Shown here: piece after piece, positions 1 through 11,264 of the stretch
Layout of the letters: every line of letters starts with the position of its first letter
Numbering within the stretch: position 1 is the first letter of the stretch
NCBI RefSeq assembly: GCF_000685215.1
Contig: NZ_ARYJ01000004.1
Coordinates: 186,001-250,000, forward strand
Source: Hyphomonas jannaschiana VP2
GTDB taxonomy: Bacteria; Pseudomonadota; Alphaproteobacteria; Caulobacterales; Hyphomonadaceae
Direction: 5' to 3'
DNA: 64,000 bases
Position numbers and translations under genes: made by a program
The notes under the pieces: generated by a model
Database searches by the model: none
Seen by the model: only the letters and a program-made list of their open reading frames with translations
What the model was told of the DNA's origin: nothing

Positions 1-53
1 GCGCCCAGACGATTGTCGCCGGGCAAGGGCACCTCAGAGGCAATGGCCGCCAT
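1..53 (-). CDS. Possible 5' end of a gene running off the window
   Basis: Reading leftward on the minus strand, an ATG at position 53 opens 17 codons without a stop before the window edge. The peptide begins MAAIASEVPLPGDNRLG. It lies 26 bases beyond the carA stop on the same strand, so it could be the next gene of a carA transcript. I do not recognise a family from so few residues, and chance openness over 17 codons is possible. Confidence 0.3.
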   Translation of the reverse strand, partial: MAAIASEVPLPGDNRLG

Positions 54-79
54 GGCCTTAAACTTTCAAATGGGGCGGA

Positions 80-1267
80 TTATTTCCCGGCCCGGTGTTG
101 ATCCATCAGATCCGCAAACCGCTGGAACAGGTAGAAGCTGTCCTGCGGGCCGGGGCTGGCTTCAGGGTGATGCTGAACCGAGATGATCGGCCGGTCCTTC
201 ACAGCAAGGCCCGAATTGGTTCCGTCGAACAGCGAACGGTGGCTCTCTTCCACGCCGGCAGGCAGGGTGGACGGGTCGACTGTGAAACCGTGGTTCATGG
301 ACACGATCTCGACCTTGCCAGTGGAGAGATCCTTCACCGGGTGGTTCGCGCCGTGATGACCCTGCGCCATTTTCATCGTCTTTGCGCCAAGGGCCAGGGC
401 CAGAAGCTGGTGGCCGAGGCAAATGCCAAGGATTGGCAGGCCGCTGTCGATCACGGCGCGGATCATGTCGCCGGACCGCTGGATCGTTGCCGCCGGATCG
501 CCGGGGCCATTGGAGAAGACAACGCCATCCGGCTTGTGCGAGGCGATTTCCTCGAACGAGGCGTCGCCGTTCACGACTGTCGCGCGCACGCCGACATTGG
601 CGAGGTTCCGCAGGATGTTCTTTTTGACACCGAAATCGACCACGACGACGTGGAAGGCAGGGGCATCAAGGTGCCCATAGCCGGTTTCCGGCTGCCAGAG
701 GCTCTCGGCATTATCGAACTCGGCGTTGGTATCGACGTCGGCGGCCAGATCTGCCGTCTCCAGGCCTTCCCAGGCGCGGGCGGTTTCGATCAGCGCATCG
801 AGGTCGATATTTCCGCCCGGCTGGTGGCAGATCGCTGCTTTTTGCATGCCTTTTTCACGGATCAGGCGGGTGATCGCGCGCGTATCGACGCCGGAAAGGC
901 CGACAATTCTGCGTTTCTGTAGCCACGATTCGAAGGTTTCGGTGGCTCGCCAGTTCGATGGTGCCGTGATCGGCTCGCGGAAAATGGCCCCCCGGGCCGC
1001 ATGGGTAGCGGGGTCTGAAGCCTCTTCATTGTCCTCGCCATTGGCGCCAACATTGCCGATATGGGGAAAAGTGAAGAGGACGATCTGTGAGGCGTAGGAG
1101 GGGTCCGTCAGGATCTCCTGATAGCCCGTAATCGCTGTATTAAAACACAATTCTCCGGTGCGGATGCCTTCTGCGCCAGAGCCGTGGCCCAGGAAAACCG
1201 TGCCGTCTGCGAGGGCGATCGCTCCGGTGGCTGATGTCACCGCTTGAGTTTTGGCCATGTAGGACAT
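80..1267 (-). CDS. carA: Carbamoyl-phosphate synthase small subunit (CarA)
   Basis: This is the glutamine amidotransferase subunit that hydrolyses glutamine and passes ammonia to CarB, making carbamoyl phosphate for arginine and pyrimidines. The N-terminal CPSase small-chain domain fills about residues 10-155. The class I amidotransferase domain follows, with nucleophile Cys283 in GICLGHQ and the His367/Glu369 pair in [10 protein letters not shown] chose the ATG at 1267, giving 395 aa, because a GGGAGG ribosome site sits about 10 bases upstream. A GTG at 1276 is too close to that site. The gene diverges from yqeY, and carB is not in the window. A TTAA in the upstream region is unremarkable alone. 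Confidence 0.97.
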   Translation of the reverse strand: MSYMAKTQAVTSATGAIALADGTVFLGHGSGAEGIRTGELCFNTAITGYQEILTDPSYASQIVLFTFPHIGNVGANGEDNEEASDPATHAARGAIFREPITAPSNWRATETFESWLQKRRIVGLSGVDTRAITRLIREKGMQKAAICHQPGGNIDLDALIETARAWEGLETADLAADVDTNAEFDNAESLWQPETGYGHLDAPAFHVVVVDFGVKKNILRNLANVGVRATVVNGDASFEEIASHKPDGVVFSNGPGDPAATIQRSGDMIRAVIDSGLPILGICLGHQLLALALGAKTMKMAQGHHGANHPVKDLSTGKVEIVSMNHGFTVDPSTLPAGVEESHRSLFDGTNSGLAVKDRPIISVQHHPEASPGPQDSFYLFQRFADLMDQHRAGK

Positions 1268-1427
1268 ATTTGTCACACCTCCCGGACGCCGCGTAGGGTC
1301 TCGTTAACCCATCCGCATGAAGTTCGTCCGGTGTATTGGGGCGGAGTCTCTGCGGCGTCAAGCGAGTGATGCGGCAGGGCTATGAGAGGCAAAACGCGGC
1401 ATGGGCCGAGAAGATACGAGTGGATTG

Positions 1428-1898
1428 ATGTCGCTGAAAGCGCGCATTGCAAATGCCCTCAAATCAGAGATTGAGCAGGGCCAGCCGGGCGTTCGTCTTG
1501 CGACGTTGCGCCTGATCGATTGCGCCGTGCGCGACCGGGACGTGTGTGCCCGCGGGCGAGGGGCAGGTGAAGGCTGCCCGGATGCGGATGTACGGCGGGT
1601 GCTCGAAACCATGGTTGCCCAGCGCGAAGTCGCGGCCCGCGAGCACGAAGATGCCGGCCGTCTCGAAGAAGCCATCCGCGAGCGCGAGGAAATCGAGATT
1701 ATCCAGCAATTCCTGCCGGTTCCTCTGCAGGGCAAGGCCCTGGACTCGGCCGTGGACGAAATTGTGACGGATCTTGGTGCATCGAAGCTCAAGGATCTCG
1801 GCCGTTGCATGAGCGCGCTCAAGGAGCGGTATCCCGGCATGATCGAGACCGGCGCCGCTGGTAAAGCCGTCCGCAAGGCTCTCTCGCGCGCCAGCTGA
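1428..1898 (+). CDS. yqeY: GatB/YqeY domain protein
   Basis: This is a small, all-helical YqeY-family protein related to the tail domain of the GatB amidotransferase subunit. Its exact role is unsettled, although a tRNA-linked function is often proposed. Typical family features are the N-terminal LKARI start, the EREEIEIIQQFLP stretch near the middle and the LKDLGRCMSALKERYPG segment near the C terminus. I prefer the ATG at 1428 (156 aa), which places MSLKARI at the usual family start. An in-frame ATG at 1401 would add nine residues. As in many alphaproteobacteria, it lies upstream of dnaG and rpoD, here with a lipoprotein gene inserted between. Confidence 0.9.
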   Translation: MSLKARIANALKSEIEQGQPGVRLATLRLIDCAVRDRDVCARGRGAGEGCPDADVRRVLETMVAQREVAAREHEDAGRLEEAIREREEIEIIQQFLPVPLQGKALDSAVDEIVTDLGASKLKDLGRCMSALKERYPGMIETGAAGKAVRKALSRAS

Positions 1899-1926
1899 TC
1901 CGTTCAGTGAAACCTTCTTAACCTTC

Positions 1927-1952
1927 GGAACATTCCGAAGCGCATGTCCGTT
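1927..1952 (+). promoter_or_regulatory. EcfG (sigma-T type) general stress promoter
   Basis: GGAAC at 1927-1931 and CGTT at 1949-1952 are separated by exactly 17 bases. This matches the alphaproteobacterial EcfG consensus GGAAC-N16/17-CGTT. The site lies 32 bases before the PRC-barrel lipoprotein start, which suits a short leader. The left box is also embedded in a perfect inverted repeat, CTTCGGAA-CA-TTCCGAAG, at 1923-1940. Confidence 0.75.
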
Positions 1953-1984
1953 CTTTCCCGCACAAGCCAAGGAAAGGACGCACC

Positions 1985-2749
1985 ATGAAACCCCTTCTCT
2001 TTACCGCCTCAGCGATCGCCCTGATGATGGGCACTGCTGCATGCACCGAAGCGACCAGCCATGCGGAGACAACGCCGCCGGTTGCAACGGAAACGGCAGC
2101 AGCCACGCCGGACCAGATCAAGGACGAACGCGCCGCTGATCTGGAAGAAATGACCCGGGCTGACATAGAGCCCGCGGCCCGCGATACCTACACAATGGCG
2201 CCGGATGAACTGTTCGCATCCAGCCTCATCGGGTCTGCTGTCCTGAACCCGGTCGGCGAGGAAATCGCCACTGTGGCAGATGTCTGGATTGGCGAAGCCG
2301 GTGACACGCCGAAGCTGATCGTCCGTGAAGGCGGTGTGGCCGGTGTTGGCGGCACGCTTCACGCCGTCGGCTTCGACAACGCGCTGATCGAGAATGTTAC
2401 CGACGGGGAAGAGCCCGATGTGCGAGTGACCTATTCGGAAGCGTCTCTGGAAGGCCTGCCGGAATTCGAACAGAATGGCATCGACGACTATCGCCTGGCA
2501 TCGGAAGCCATGGGCACGACGGCTTCGCTGGCCTTCGGTGACACGCTCGCCCGGGTGAACGACTTCATCATGAAAGCGGACGGCACGCCGGAATACGTCG
2601 TCATCTCTGACGGCCTGGCTGCAACGACGAAATTCGTCGTCGATGCCGACACGCTGACCATCGAACAGGGCGATGGGGATGGCAGCCTGCTGATTGACGT
2701 CGATGCAGACGCTTTTGCCCACGCCAAAGTGCTGCCGGCCGATCAATAA
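1985..2749 (+). CDS. PRC-barrel domain lipoprotein
   Basis: This 254-aa exported protein has a lysine-started hydrophobic signal (residues 1-19) ending in GTAAC, a plausible though not ideal lipobox with Cys20. A low-complexity Ala/Thr/Glu linker follows to about residue 70. Two PRC-barrel-like halves come next, roughly residues 78-150 (SLIGSAVLNPVGEEIATVADVWIG...) and 175-245. PRC-barrel proteins bind partners or surfaces in many contexts, so no specific function can be assigned. A ribosome site (AAGGAAAGG) lies just upstream. The EcfG promoter at 1927-1952 suggests it is made under general stress, as is common for envelope PRC proteins in this group. A terminator follows. Confidence 0.85.
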   Translation: MKPLLFTASAIALMMGTAACTEATSHAETTPPVATETAAATPDQIKDERAADLEEMTRADIEPAARDTYTMAPDELFASSLIGSAVLNPVGEEIATVADVWIGEAGDTPKLIVREGGVAGVGGTLHAVGFDNALIENVTDGEEPDVRVTYSEASLEGLPEFEQNGIDDYRLASEAMGTTASLAFGDTLARVNDFIMKADGTPEYVVISDGLAATTKFVVDADTLTIEQGDGDGSLLIDVDADAFAHAKVLPADQ

Positions 2750-2772
2750 GCTGCAGGTTCAGTGGAGTAGAG

Positions 2773-2801
2773 GAGGGTCCGGCGCTGCCGGGCCCTCTTT
2801 T
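2773..2801 (+). terminator. Rho-independent terminator after the PRC-barrel gene
   Basis: An 11-bp stem (2773-2783 with 2787-2797, one T.G pair), a 3-base loop and TTTT form a standard intrinsic terminator. It separates the stress gene from dnaG. Confidence 0.8.
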
Positions 2802-2860
2802 CGTGGGAAGACGTGAAAAGGCGCGTTTCCCCGGAGGCGGGAACGCGGTATCCTGACCGG

Positions 2861-4741
2861 ATGGCGCCACCTTCCATCCGCATCCCTGATGGCTTCGTTG
2901 AGGAGCTGAAGGCCCGTATCCGGCCTTCGGACGTGATCGGCCGCAAGGTGAAGCTGACCAAGAAGGGCAAGGAATGGGTCGGCCTGTCGCCCTTCACCAA
3001 TGAGAAATCGCCGAGTTTCTACGTCAACGACCAGAAGCGCATCTTCAAGGACTTCTCCTCCGGCATTGGCGGCGATGTCATCAGCTTTGTCATGGAGACC
3101 GAGCGGCTGTCCTTCATGGAAGCCGTGGAGAAGCTGGCCGAAGAAGCCGGCATGCAGCTGCCGAAGGCGAGCCCCCAGGCCGCCGAGGAATATGATCACC
3201 GCAAGCGGCTGCAGGCCGTGTGTGAGGCAGCGGCGGCCTATTTCGAAGACCGGCTGAACTCGTCCGAAGGCGCACCCGCGCGAACCTATCTGGAAGGGCG
3301 CGGCCTCCGGCCAGCTGCCTGGAAACGCCACCGGCTCGGTTATGCACCCGATGACTGGCGCAAGACGATCGATCATCTGAAGTCGCAAGGTTTCTCCACG
3401 AAAGAGATCCTCGAGGCGGGCCTCGCCAAGGAGAGTGACCGGGGCGGTGAGCCGTACGATGCGTTCCGCGGCCGTCTCATGTTCCCCATCGCCGATGTGC
3501 GCGGCGGAATTATTGCGTTCGGGGGCAGGGCGCTGCAGCCGGATGCCAAGCCGAAATACCTGAACTCGGGCGACACGCCGCTCTTCCACAAATCCCGCGT
3601 GCTCTACCGCTTCAAGACGGCACGCGAGGCGCTGGGCAGCGGTGAAGGCGGCGGCCTGATCGTCTGCGAAGGCTATATGGATGCCATCGCGCTGGCCGAG
3701 GCGGGGTTCGGCATGTCCGTCGCCCCACTGGGTACCGCGCTGACCGAAGACCAGCTGAGCCTGATCTGGAAGGCCGGGCCGGAGCCTGTTCTCTGCTTTG
3801 ACGGGGATCGTGCCGGACTTGGCGCGGCCTATCGCGCGATCGACCGGGCACTCCCGCATGTCGAGCCGGGACGGTCGCTGTTCTTCGTGCTGCTGCCGGA
3901 CGGCATGGACCCGGACGACCTGATCCGCGCACGCGGCCCCGGCGCCATGGCGGATGCGCTTGAAGGGCGGATTGCCATGTCCGAACTGCTCTGGATGCGT
4001 GAGCGGGATGCCGAGCCGCTGGATACGCCGGAACGCCAGGCCGGGCTGGAAGCGCGCCTGATGGCGGCGGCCGCGCAGATCCAGCATCCGGGCGTCCGCG
4101 CAGCTTACGAACGAGACCTCAAATCCCGAATGCGGGACCATTTCTGGCAAATCCGCCAGGCGACCCGGGGCAAGCCAAAAGGCAGTGGCGACTACAGGAA
4201 ACGCACCGGATCGGCACAGTTTCCCGCCTCAGGCGAACAGGGACAGGTGGAACTGAAAGGCGGCGCGCCGGCCAAGCTGCGCGGGCTCGGCCAGGTGGTG
4301 CGCGCGGTCGATACGCCCGAACTGCTCGACCTTGGCGCCGAAACGCTCGCGGCGGCGGCGTTTGCTGATCCCGATGTCAGCCTGCTGCGCGATGCTGTCC
4401 TTGATTTCGCACATGCAGGAAAACCTATTGACCGCGGGGCATTGAGCGCCCATTTAGCGGAAGCAGGGAACATGCGCGCTGCCAGTCTGCTCAACGAATA
4501 TCCCCAGACGCCTCCGATAGCGGTCGACGGACCCGAGGCACGGGAATGGCTCATTGCCCTCGAGCAATACATGGTTGCAGGTCGTTCCGCTGAGCAGGAC
4601 GCTGACGCTGGCATGGATGATGCTGGCGCAGATGCTACGTCGTCGCCATCAGCCTGGCGGCGGAAGCACCAGCTCGTCGCGGAACGCAGGGCTTTGAGGG
4701 CCCGCATGAACGAGGCAGCAGGAAAAGTCGGCGAAAGCTGA
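2861..4741 (+). CDS. dnaG: DNA primase (DnaG)
   Basis: DnaG synthesises RNA primers at the replication fork. The ATG at 2861 gives 626 aa and the family-typical start RIPDGFVEELKARI. A GTG at 2813 is in frame but adds an untypical leader. The N-terminal zinc-binding region is recognisable by its fold, but every metal ligand is replaced: Ser43, Thr46, Asp64 and Ser67 occupy the usual Cys/His/Cys/Cys positions. I recall this as a trait of many alphaproteobacterial primases. The TOPRIM catalytic core follows (CEGYMDAIAL, then CFDGDRAGL with its Asp pair). The C-terminal third, the DnaB-interaction part, is poorly conserved. rpoD lies 64 bases downstream. Confidence 0.96.
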   Translation: MAPPSIRIPDGFVEELKARIRPSDVIGRKVKLTKKGKEWVGLSPFTNEKSPSFYVNDQKRIFKDFSSGIGGDVISFVMETERLSFMEAVEKLAEEAGMQLPKASPQAAEEYDHRKRLQAVCEAAAAYFEDRLNSSEGAPARTYLEGRGLRPAAWKRHRLGYAPDDWRKTIDHLKSQGFSTKEILEAGLAKESDRGGEPYDAFRGRLMFPIADVRGGIIAFGGRALQPDAKPKYLNSGDTPLFHKSRVLYRFKTAREALGSGEGGGLIVCEGYMDAIALAEAGFGMSVAPLGTALTEDQLSLIWKAGPEPVLCFDGDRAGLGAAYRAIDRALPHVEPGRSLFFVLLPDGMDPDDLIRARGPGAMADALEGRIAMSELLWMRERDAEPLDTPERQAGLEARLMAAAAQIQHPGVRAAYERDLKSRMRDHFWQIRQATRGKPKGSGDYRKRTGSAQFPASGEQGQVELKGGAPAKLRGLGQVVRAVDTPELLDLGAETLAAAAFADPDVSLLRDAVLDFAHAGKPIDRGALSAHLAEAGNMRAASLLNEYPQTPPIAVDGPEAREWLIALEQYMVAGRSAEQDADAGMDDAGADATSSPSAWRRKHQLVAERRALRARMNEAAGKVGES

Positions 4742-4805
4742 AAAGCACGGAACTTTGAGATGTATGGCGGGGTGAGCGCGCCGTATGTCACGGGAGAGAG
4801 AGTGA

Positions 4806-6794
<1,989 letters not shown>

Positions 6795-6830
6795 TTTTCG
6801 GCCCGGGACCGGGCCGGCATTACCAGGATA

Positions 6831-6857
6831 AAACGGGCGCTTCGGCGCCCGTTTTTT
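6831..6857 (+). terminator. Rho-independent terminator of rpoD
   Basis: A perfect 10-bp stem, AAACGGGCGC paired with GCGCCCGTTT around a TTCG tetraloop, runs directly into a T-tract. It lies 36 bases after the rpoD stop. Confidence 0.93.
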
Positions 6858-6954
6858 GTTTTCATCGTCTCCCCCGGCCGCAGTAATGCGATTGCATTAA
6901 ATTGCGTCCGGCCTATACCTCGGCCCTTGGAGAGCAAATCCGAGGGGACTAACA

Positions 6955-8421
6955 TTGAAGCGTATCCTGACCGGCGTTGTAATGGGGGTGATCCTGATCG
7001 CCGCATGCGCGCTGACTGCCGTTATCGTTGCAAAAAACCGGACTTTGTCAGTCGGCATTCGCGCGGCAACCTCCGGAATGGGCGATGCATCCGTCTCCGA
7101 TCTGGGCGATGTGGAACCGTATCCTGTGATCGAGTTTGCCGAAAAACACGCCTATGACCTCGGCGGCCAGGCCTATCTCTGGTTCTACGGTCGCTGGCGT
7201 ATGATCCTTGAGGAGCGCGACTTCGTCCTGAAGAACGGCGCAGAAATCAATTCGCTCCTCAAATACCGTGATCCGCCCACGTCCGACGACGAGATCTATG
7301 TCACGCCGAACCTTGATGTCCTGAACATCGTGTCCTTTTTCGATCTCTCGGAGCAGCCGCAGATCCTGACGATCCCGCCTGTCGAGGATGGCCGCTATTA
7401 TACGTTCATGTTCGTGGACGCTTGGCACAACATCATCGCCAACGTCTCGCGCCAGCATTATCCGCAAGGGGGCCAGCAGGTCGCGCTGGTCGGTCCGGAC
7501 TGGCAGGGGGAGCTGCCTGAAGGCGCGATCCGCCTCGACTCGCCGACAAACACGGTCGCGCTGCTCGGGCGTATCCGCGTCAGCCCGGAAATTCCAGAAG
7601 ACGTGGCGAAGGCGCAGAGCATTCTAGACGCGGTACAGCTGGCGCCGCTGAGTGCGACCATGGACGTGCAGGTGGCTGAGAATGCCGTGCCGGGGCAGAG
7701 CTATGAACTGATCGACCCGAATGCGCGGCAAACGCTCGGCATCTTCGACAACTACCGTGAAATTCTCCGGCGCAATCCGCCCTATGGCAAGGATGCGTAC
7801 GCGGCCGATATCTTCGAGGAAATCATTCCGGGCGCCGGGCTGGCGCCAAATCCCGTCTTCATGGCGGGCCTGAAAGAAGCCGCCCAGGACAGCCAGCGCA
7901 TGATCAGGACAAGTCCCATGGCATCGCGCCTGCGCGGCTGGAGCATGACCCCGCCGGAAGTCTCTACGCCGGACTGGTCATGGTTGTTGCGGGCAGCGCT
8001 GACGGAGTATGGCATCCTCGTGAATGTGAAAGAGGAATCCGTCTACATCACCACGACGCTGGATTCGGATCGGAAGAGCATGACGGGCGGGGAGTCCTAT
8101 GAGCTGCGGCTTGCGTCACCGCCTCCCGTCAAGGAGTTCTGGTCCGTCACCTTGTACGATATGGCAACGGCGCAGCTGATTGCGAATGATTGGGACAAGT
8201 TCCGGATTGGGGACAACACGCCGGGCCTGAAATACGAGGCAGACGGATCGCTCCGCCTCTTCATTTCGCCTGAGCCGCCGGAAGACGCTGACTATGTTCC
8301 CAACTGGATCCCGAGCACAAAGGACAAGGATATCCAGCTGAACATCGTCATGCGGATTTACGGGCCGACCGATGAAATCCTCAGCAAGGAATGGTTCCCG
8401 GAAAACTGGAAGAGGCAGTAG
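6955..8421 (+). CDS. DUF1254/DUF1214 domain exported protein
   Basis: This 488-aa protein starts at TTG 6955 with a GAGGGG ribosome site upstream. Residues 1-25 form a signal or membrane anchor ([20 protein letters not shown]). The DUF1254 half contains [12 protein letters not shown], the [13 protein letters not shown] segment and [14 protein letters not shown]. The C-terminal DUF1214 half contains [14 protein letters not shown] and ends in [10 protein letters not shown], typical of the family. No enzymatic function is established for these periplasmic proteins. The gene stands alone between two terminators. Its upstream 160 bases hold the rpoD terminator and presumably its own promoter. Confidence 0.9.
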   Translation: MKRILTGVVMGVILIAACALTAVIVAKNRTLSVGIRAATSGMGDASVSDLGDVEPYPVIEFAEKHAYDLGGQAYLWFYGRWRMILEERDFVLKNGAEINSLLKYRDPPTSDDEIYVTPNLDVLNIVSFFDLSEQPQILTIPPVEDGRYYTFMFVDAWHNIIANVSRQHYPQGGQQVALVGPDWQGELPEGAIRLDSPTNTVALLGRIRVSPEIPEDVAKAQSILDAVQLAPLSATMDVQVAENAVPGQSYELIDPNARQTLGIFDNYREILRRNPPYGKDAYAADIFEEIIPGAGLAPNPVFMAGLKEAAQDSQRMIRTSPMASRLRGWSMTPPEVSTPDWSWLLRAALTEYGILVNVKEESVYITTTLDSDRKSMTGGESYELRLASPPPVKEFWSVTLYDMATAQLIANDWDKFRIGDNTPGLKYEADGSLRLFISPEPPEDADYVPNWIPSTKDKDIQLNIVMRIYGPTDEILSKEWFPENWKRQ

Positions 8422-8443
8422 TGCTATCCAGAGACCCAAAAGA

Positions 8444-8471
8444 AAAAGGGCGGCCAATTGGCCGCCCTTTT
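8444..8471. terminator. Bidirectional terminator between convergent genes
   Basis: A perfect 28-bp palindrome (AAAAGGGCGGCCAA and its complement) sits between the convergent DUF1254 and metY stops. It has A-runs on one side and T-runs on the other, so it can terminate transcription both ways. Confidence 0.9.
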
Positions 8472-8481
8472 GGTTTTGATT

Positions 8482-9768
8482 TTACCCGGCGGCTTTAAGT
8501 GCCTGATCCAGGTCCGCGATCAAATCGTCGGCGTCTTCGATGCCGATGGAGAGGCGGACCGTGTCCGGTGAGGCGCCAGCAGCGATCTGCTGTTCTTCCG
8601 TCAGCTGACGGTGCGTGGTCGAGGCCGGGTGGATGACCAGCGAGCGCGCATCGCCAAGGTTCGCGACATGGCTAAACAGGTTGAGGCCCGCGACGAACTT
8701 GGTGCAGGCCGTGTAGCCGCCTTTCAGCTGCACGGTGAAGAGGGCGCCGGCGCCCTTCGGGCAGATCTTCGGGATGCGGTTCTTGTAGGGGGACGAGTCG
8801 AGCCCCGCATAGGTGACACCTGCGACGGCGTCATGGCCTTCCAGCCAGGCGGCGATCTTCTGCGCATTGGCGATGTGTTTCTCCATGCGCAGCGACAGGG
8901 TCTCGATGCCCATCAGCGTGTAGTGCGCGCCCTGCGGGTTCATCGTCATGCCGAGGTCACGCAGGCCGATGGCGATGCCATGGAAGGTGAAGGCGGCGGG
9001 GCCGAAGGTCTCGTGGAAGGTGAGCCCGTGATAGGCCGGTTCCGGCTGAGAGAGGGAGGGGAACTTGTCGCTGGCCGACCAGTCGAACTTGCCGGAGTCC
9101 ACCACCACGCCGCCGGTGACCGTGCCGTTGCCGGTCATGTATTTGGTCAGCGAGTGAACCACCAGCGTCGCGCCATGGTCGATCGGGCGGCAGAGATAGG
9201 GCGTGGCCGTCGTGTTGTCGACGATCAGCGGGATGCCGGCTTCGTCGGCAATGGCCGCGATGGCGTCGAGATCGGTGATGTAGCCGCCGGGGTTGGCGAT
9301 GGTCTCGCAGAAGATGGCGCGCGTATCGTCATTGATAGCCGCTTTCACCGCGTCGAGGTCGTCGAAGTCGACAAAGGTGCAGGACCAGCCGAAGCGTTTG
9401 AAGGTCTGGCTGAACTGGGTGATCGTGCCGCCATAGAGGCGTGTCGAGGCAACGATGTTGCGGCCCGGCGCCATCAGCGGGAAGAGGGCCATGATCTGCG
9501 CGGCATGGCCGGAGGAGCAGCAGACCGCACCCGCGCCACCTTCCAGCGCCGCGATCCGGTTCTGCAGCGCGCCGATCGTGGGGTTGGTCAGGCGGGAATA
9601 GATGTAGCCGACTTCCTGAAGGCCGAAGAGGGCGGCGGCATGGTCGGCATCGCGGAAGACATAAGCCGTTGTCTGATAGATCGGCACCTGGCGTGCGCCG
9701 GTGGCCGGATCGGCCTCGGTGCCTGCGTGAATGGCCAGCGTGTCAAAGCCCTGCGGTGTGTCGGTCAT
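8482..9768 (-). CDS. metY: O-acetylhomoserine sulfhydrylase (Cys/Met metabolism PLP enzyme)
   Basis: This 428-aa enzyme belongs to the Cys/Met metabolism PLP family. The O-acetylhomoserine aminocarboxypropyltransferase type makes homocysteine from O-acetylhomoserine and sulfide. The N terminus DTLAIHAG, the phosphate-binding SSGHAAQ segment (85-91), the cofactor Asp184 in IVDNT and the Schiff-base Lys209 in HSLTKYMTGNG are all present. Its length and the long 230-270 insertion fit MetY better than the shorter MetB/MetC enzymes. The ATG has a GAGGAAA ribosome site. No SAM-responsive riboswitch was recognised in the 112 bases upstream. Confidence 0.94.
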   Translation of the reverse strand: MTDTPQGFDTLAIHAGTEADPATGARQVPIYQTTAYVFRDADHAAALFGLQEVGYIYSRLTNPTIGALQNRIAALEGGAGAVCCSSGHAAQIMALFPLMAPGRNIVASTRLYGGTITQFSQTFKRFGWSCTFVDFDDLDAVKAAINDDTRAIFCETIANPGGYITDLDAIAAIADEAGIPLIVDNTTATPYLCRPIDHGATLVVHSLTKYMTGNGTVTGGVVVDSGKFDWSASDKFPSLSQPEPAYHGLTFHETFGPAAFTFHGIAIGLRDLGMTMNPQGAHYTLMGIETLSLRMEKHIANAQKIAAWLEGHDAVAGVTYAGLDSSPYKNRIPKICPKGAGALFTVQLKGGYTACTKFVAGLNLFSHVANLGDARSLVIHPASTTHRQLTEEQQIAAGASPDTVRLSIGIEDADDLIADLDQALKAAG

Positions 9769-9880
9769 GTCGTTTCCTCACTCGTGTACCTGCATTCTCT
9801 CCGCTGTCTTTAGGGGAGGGGCCGGAGTGCAGCAATGAGGAAAACTGACGTGTTCGCCGCAGGCTGGCTGAAGCGTGCTC

Positions 9881-10732
9881 TTACTGGCTGAACGTGTCGC
9901 AGGCGTTCGGATCACCGGTGGAGAGACCGCGGCGCAGCCATTCGACGCGCTGTTCGGCCGTGCCATGGGTGAAGGCCTCCGGCGTCACCTTGCCGGTCAT
10001 GCGCTTCTGGATCATGTCGTCGCCGATAGCCTGAGCCGTGCGCAGCCCTTCCTCGACATCGCCGGGCTCCAGCGCCACCGCGCCGCCGGAAACCTCTGCC
10101 GCATGGGCGGCCCAGACACCGGCATAGCAATCGGCCTGCAGTTCCAGCGCGATGGACCAGGCATTGGCTTCTTCCTGGCTGCGCGCAGCTTGCTGTGCCT
10201 GGCGCACCTTGTCGCTGGCGCCGGTCAGTTTCTGCACATGGTGGCCGAACTCATGCGCGATGACGTAAGCCTTCGCGAAGTCCGCCCCGGACGCGCCGAG
10301 CTGGGTCTGCATGTCCTGCCAGAAGCCGAGATCCAGATAGACGGTCTGGTCGGCCGGGCAATAGAACGGCCCCATCGCCGCCTGGCCATAGCCGCAGCCG
10401 GTTCCGGTGCCCTGTTCGTAGAGGACGACCGTCGGTTCGCGATAGCCGCGGAGCGCCTGGCTCCACACATCATTGATATTGGCGCCGATAATGTCGACGA
10501 ACTGGCCAGCTTCATCTTCCGGTGTGCCGCGCACGCCTTCCTGCGTGCTGGCCGCGTTGCCCGCTGACTGGTCGCCGACGATCTGGGCGACTTCTTCCGG
10601 CTCGAGACCGAGAACGAAATAGCCGATCAGGGCGATGATGATGACGCCGAGGCCGCCGCCCGCCACCTTGCCGGGCCCCATGCCGCGCCGGTCTTCAATG
10701 TTGCCGCCCTTGCGTCCACCTTGCCAGCGCAT
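9881..10732 (-). CDS. YpfJ-type neutral zinc metallopeptidase
   Basis: This 283-aa membrane-anchored protein belongs to the putative neutral zinc metallopeptidase family (YpfJ). A charged N terminus MRWQGGRKGGN is characteristic. A transmembrane segment covers about 24-42, and the zinc motif HEFGHH lies at 160-165 with the catalytic Glu161. Cys113, Cys125, Cys230 and a near-terminal Cys could form disulfides in the periplasm. Substrates are unknown for the family. It is transcribed toward metY, 112 bases away, and diverges from yjbQ. Confidence 0.92.
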   Translation of the reverse strand: MRWQGGRKGGNIEDRRGMGPGKVAGGGLGVIIIALIGYFVLGLEPEEVAQIVGDQSAGNAASTQEGVRGTPEDEAGQFVDIIGANINDVWSQALRGYREPTVVLYEQGTGTGCGYGQAAMGPFYCPADQTVYLDLGFWQDMQTQLGASGADFAKAYVIAHEFGHHVQKLTGASDKVRQAQQAARSQEEANAWSIALELQADCYAGVWAAHAAEVSGGAVALEPGDVEEGLRTAQAIGDDMIQKRMTGKVTPEAFTHGTAEQRVEWLRRGLSTGDPNACDTFSQ

Positions 10733-10841
10733 CCGTTATCTCCTGAATTTCTGCCGCGCCCCACGCCCGGCCATTGCGGCCATCCTAGCATCCATGCGAG
10801 GACGAGCCAGCCTGTTTGACCATCAACCTCAGAGCGGCCGC

Positions 10842-11264
10842 ATGCACGAGACGATCACCCTCAGAACAACGGGGCAGGGGCTCTATGAATTCACCCCCGC
10901 CGTCCAGCGCTTCCTGTCGGGCGCAGCAGGCGGCGATGGGTTGCTGACCTTGTTCTGCCAGCACACGTCCTGTTCCCTGCTGGTTCAGGAGAATGCCGAC
11001 CCGGACGTTCAGGCGGACCTGAAAGCTTTCTTCCGCCGGCTTGTCCCGCCCGCGAACGATCCTTCCATGAGCTATCTGGAGCATCGCACCGAAGGGCCGG
11101 ACGACATGCCCGCCCACATCAAGGCCGCACTGACGCAGACATCCCTGTCCATTCCGGTGATCGGCGGCCGTATGGCGCTTGGCACCTGGCAAGGCCTCTA
11201 CCTGTTCGAGCACCGCGACGCCCCGCATACCCGCCGCGTGGTGGCGCACCTGCTGGAAGGCTAG
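10842..11264 (+). CDS. yjbQ: YjbQ family protein (UPF0047)
   Basis: This is a small trimeric beta-sheet protein of the YjbQ/UPF0047 family. Homologues show weak thiamine-phosphate-synthase activity, but the physiological role is unsettled. The family signature is clear: HTSCSLLVQENADP at about 43-56, HRTEG near 87 and GTWQGLYLFEHR near the C terminus. The ATG at 10842 gives the usual family length of 140 aa. Upstream in-frame starts would only add an unrelated leader. Its TAG stop overlaps the stop of the convergent midA in a shared CTAG at 11261-11264. Confidence 0.92.
   Translation: MHETITLRTTGQGLYEFTPAVQRFLSGAAGGDGLLTLFCQHTSCSLLVQENADPDVQADLKAFFRRLVPPANDPSMSYLEHRTEGPDDMPAHIKAALTQTSLSIPVIGGRMALGTWQGLYLFEHRDAPHTRRVVAHLLEG

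Noticed and set aside
9769-9880. Possible SAM riboswitch upstream of metY
   Set aside because: The 112 bases show no SAM-II or SAH-type core that I can recognise, and no leader terminator.
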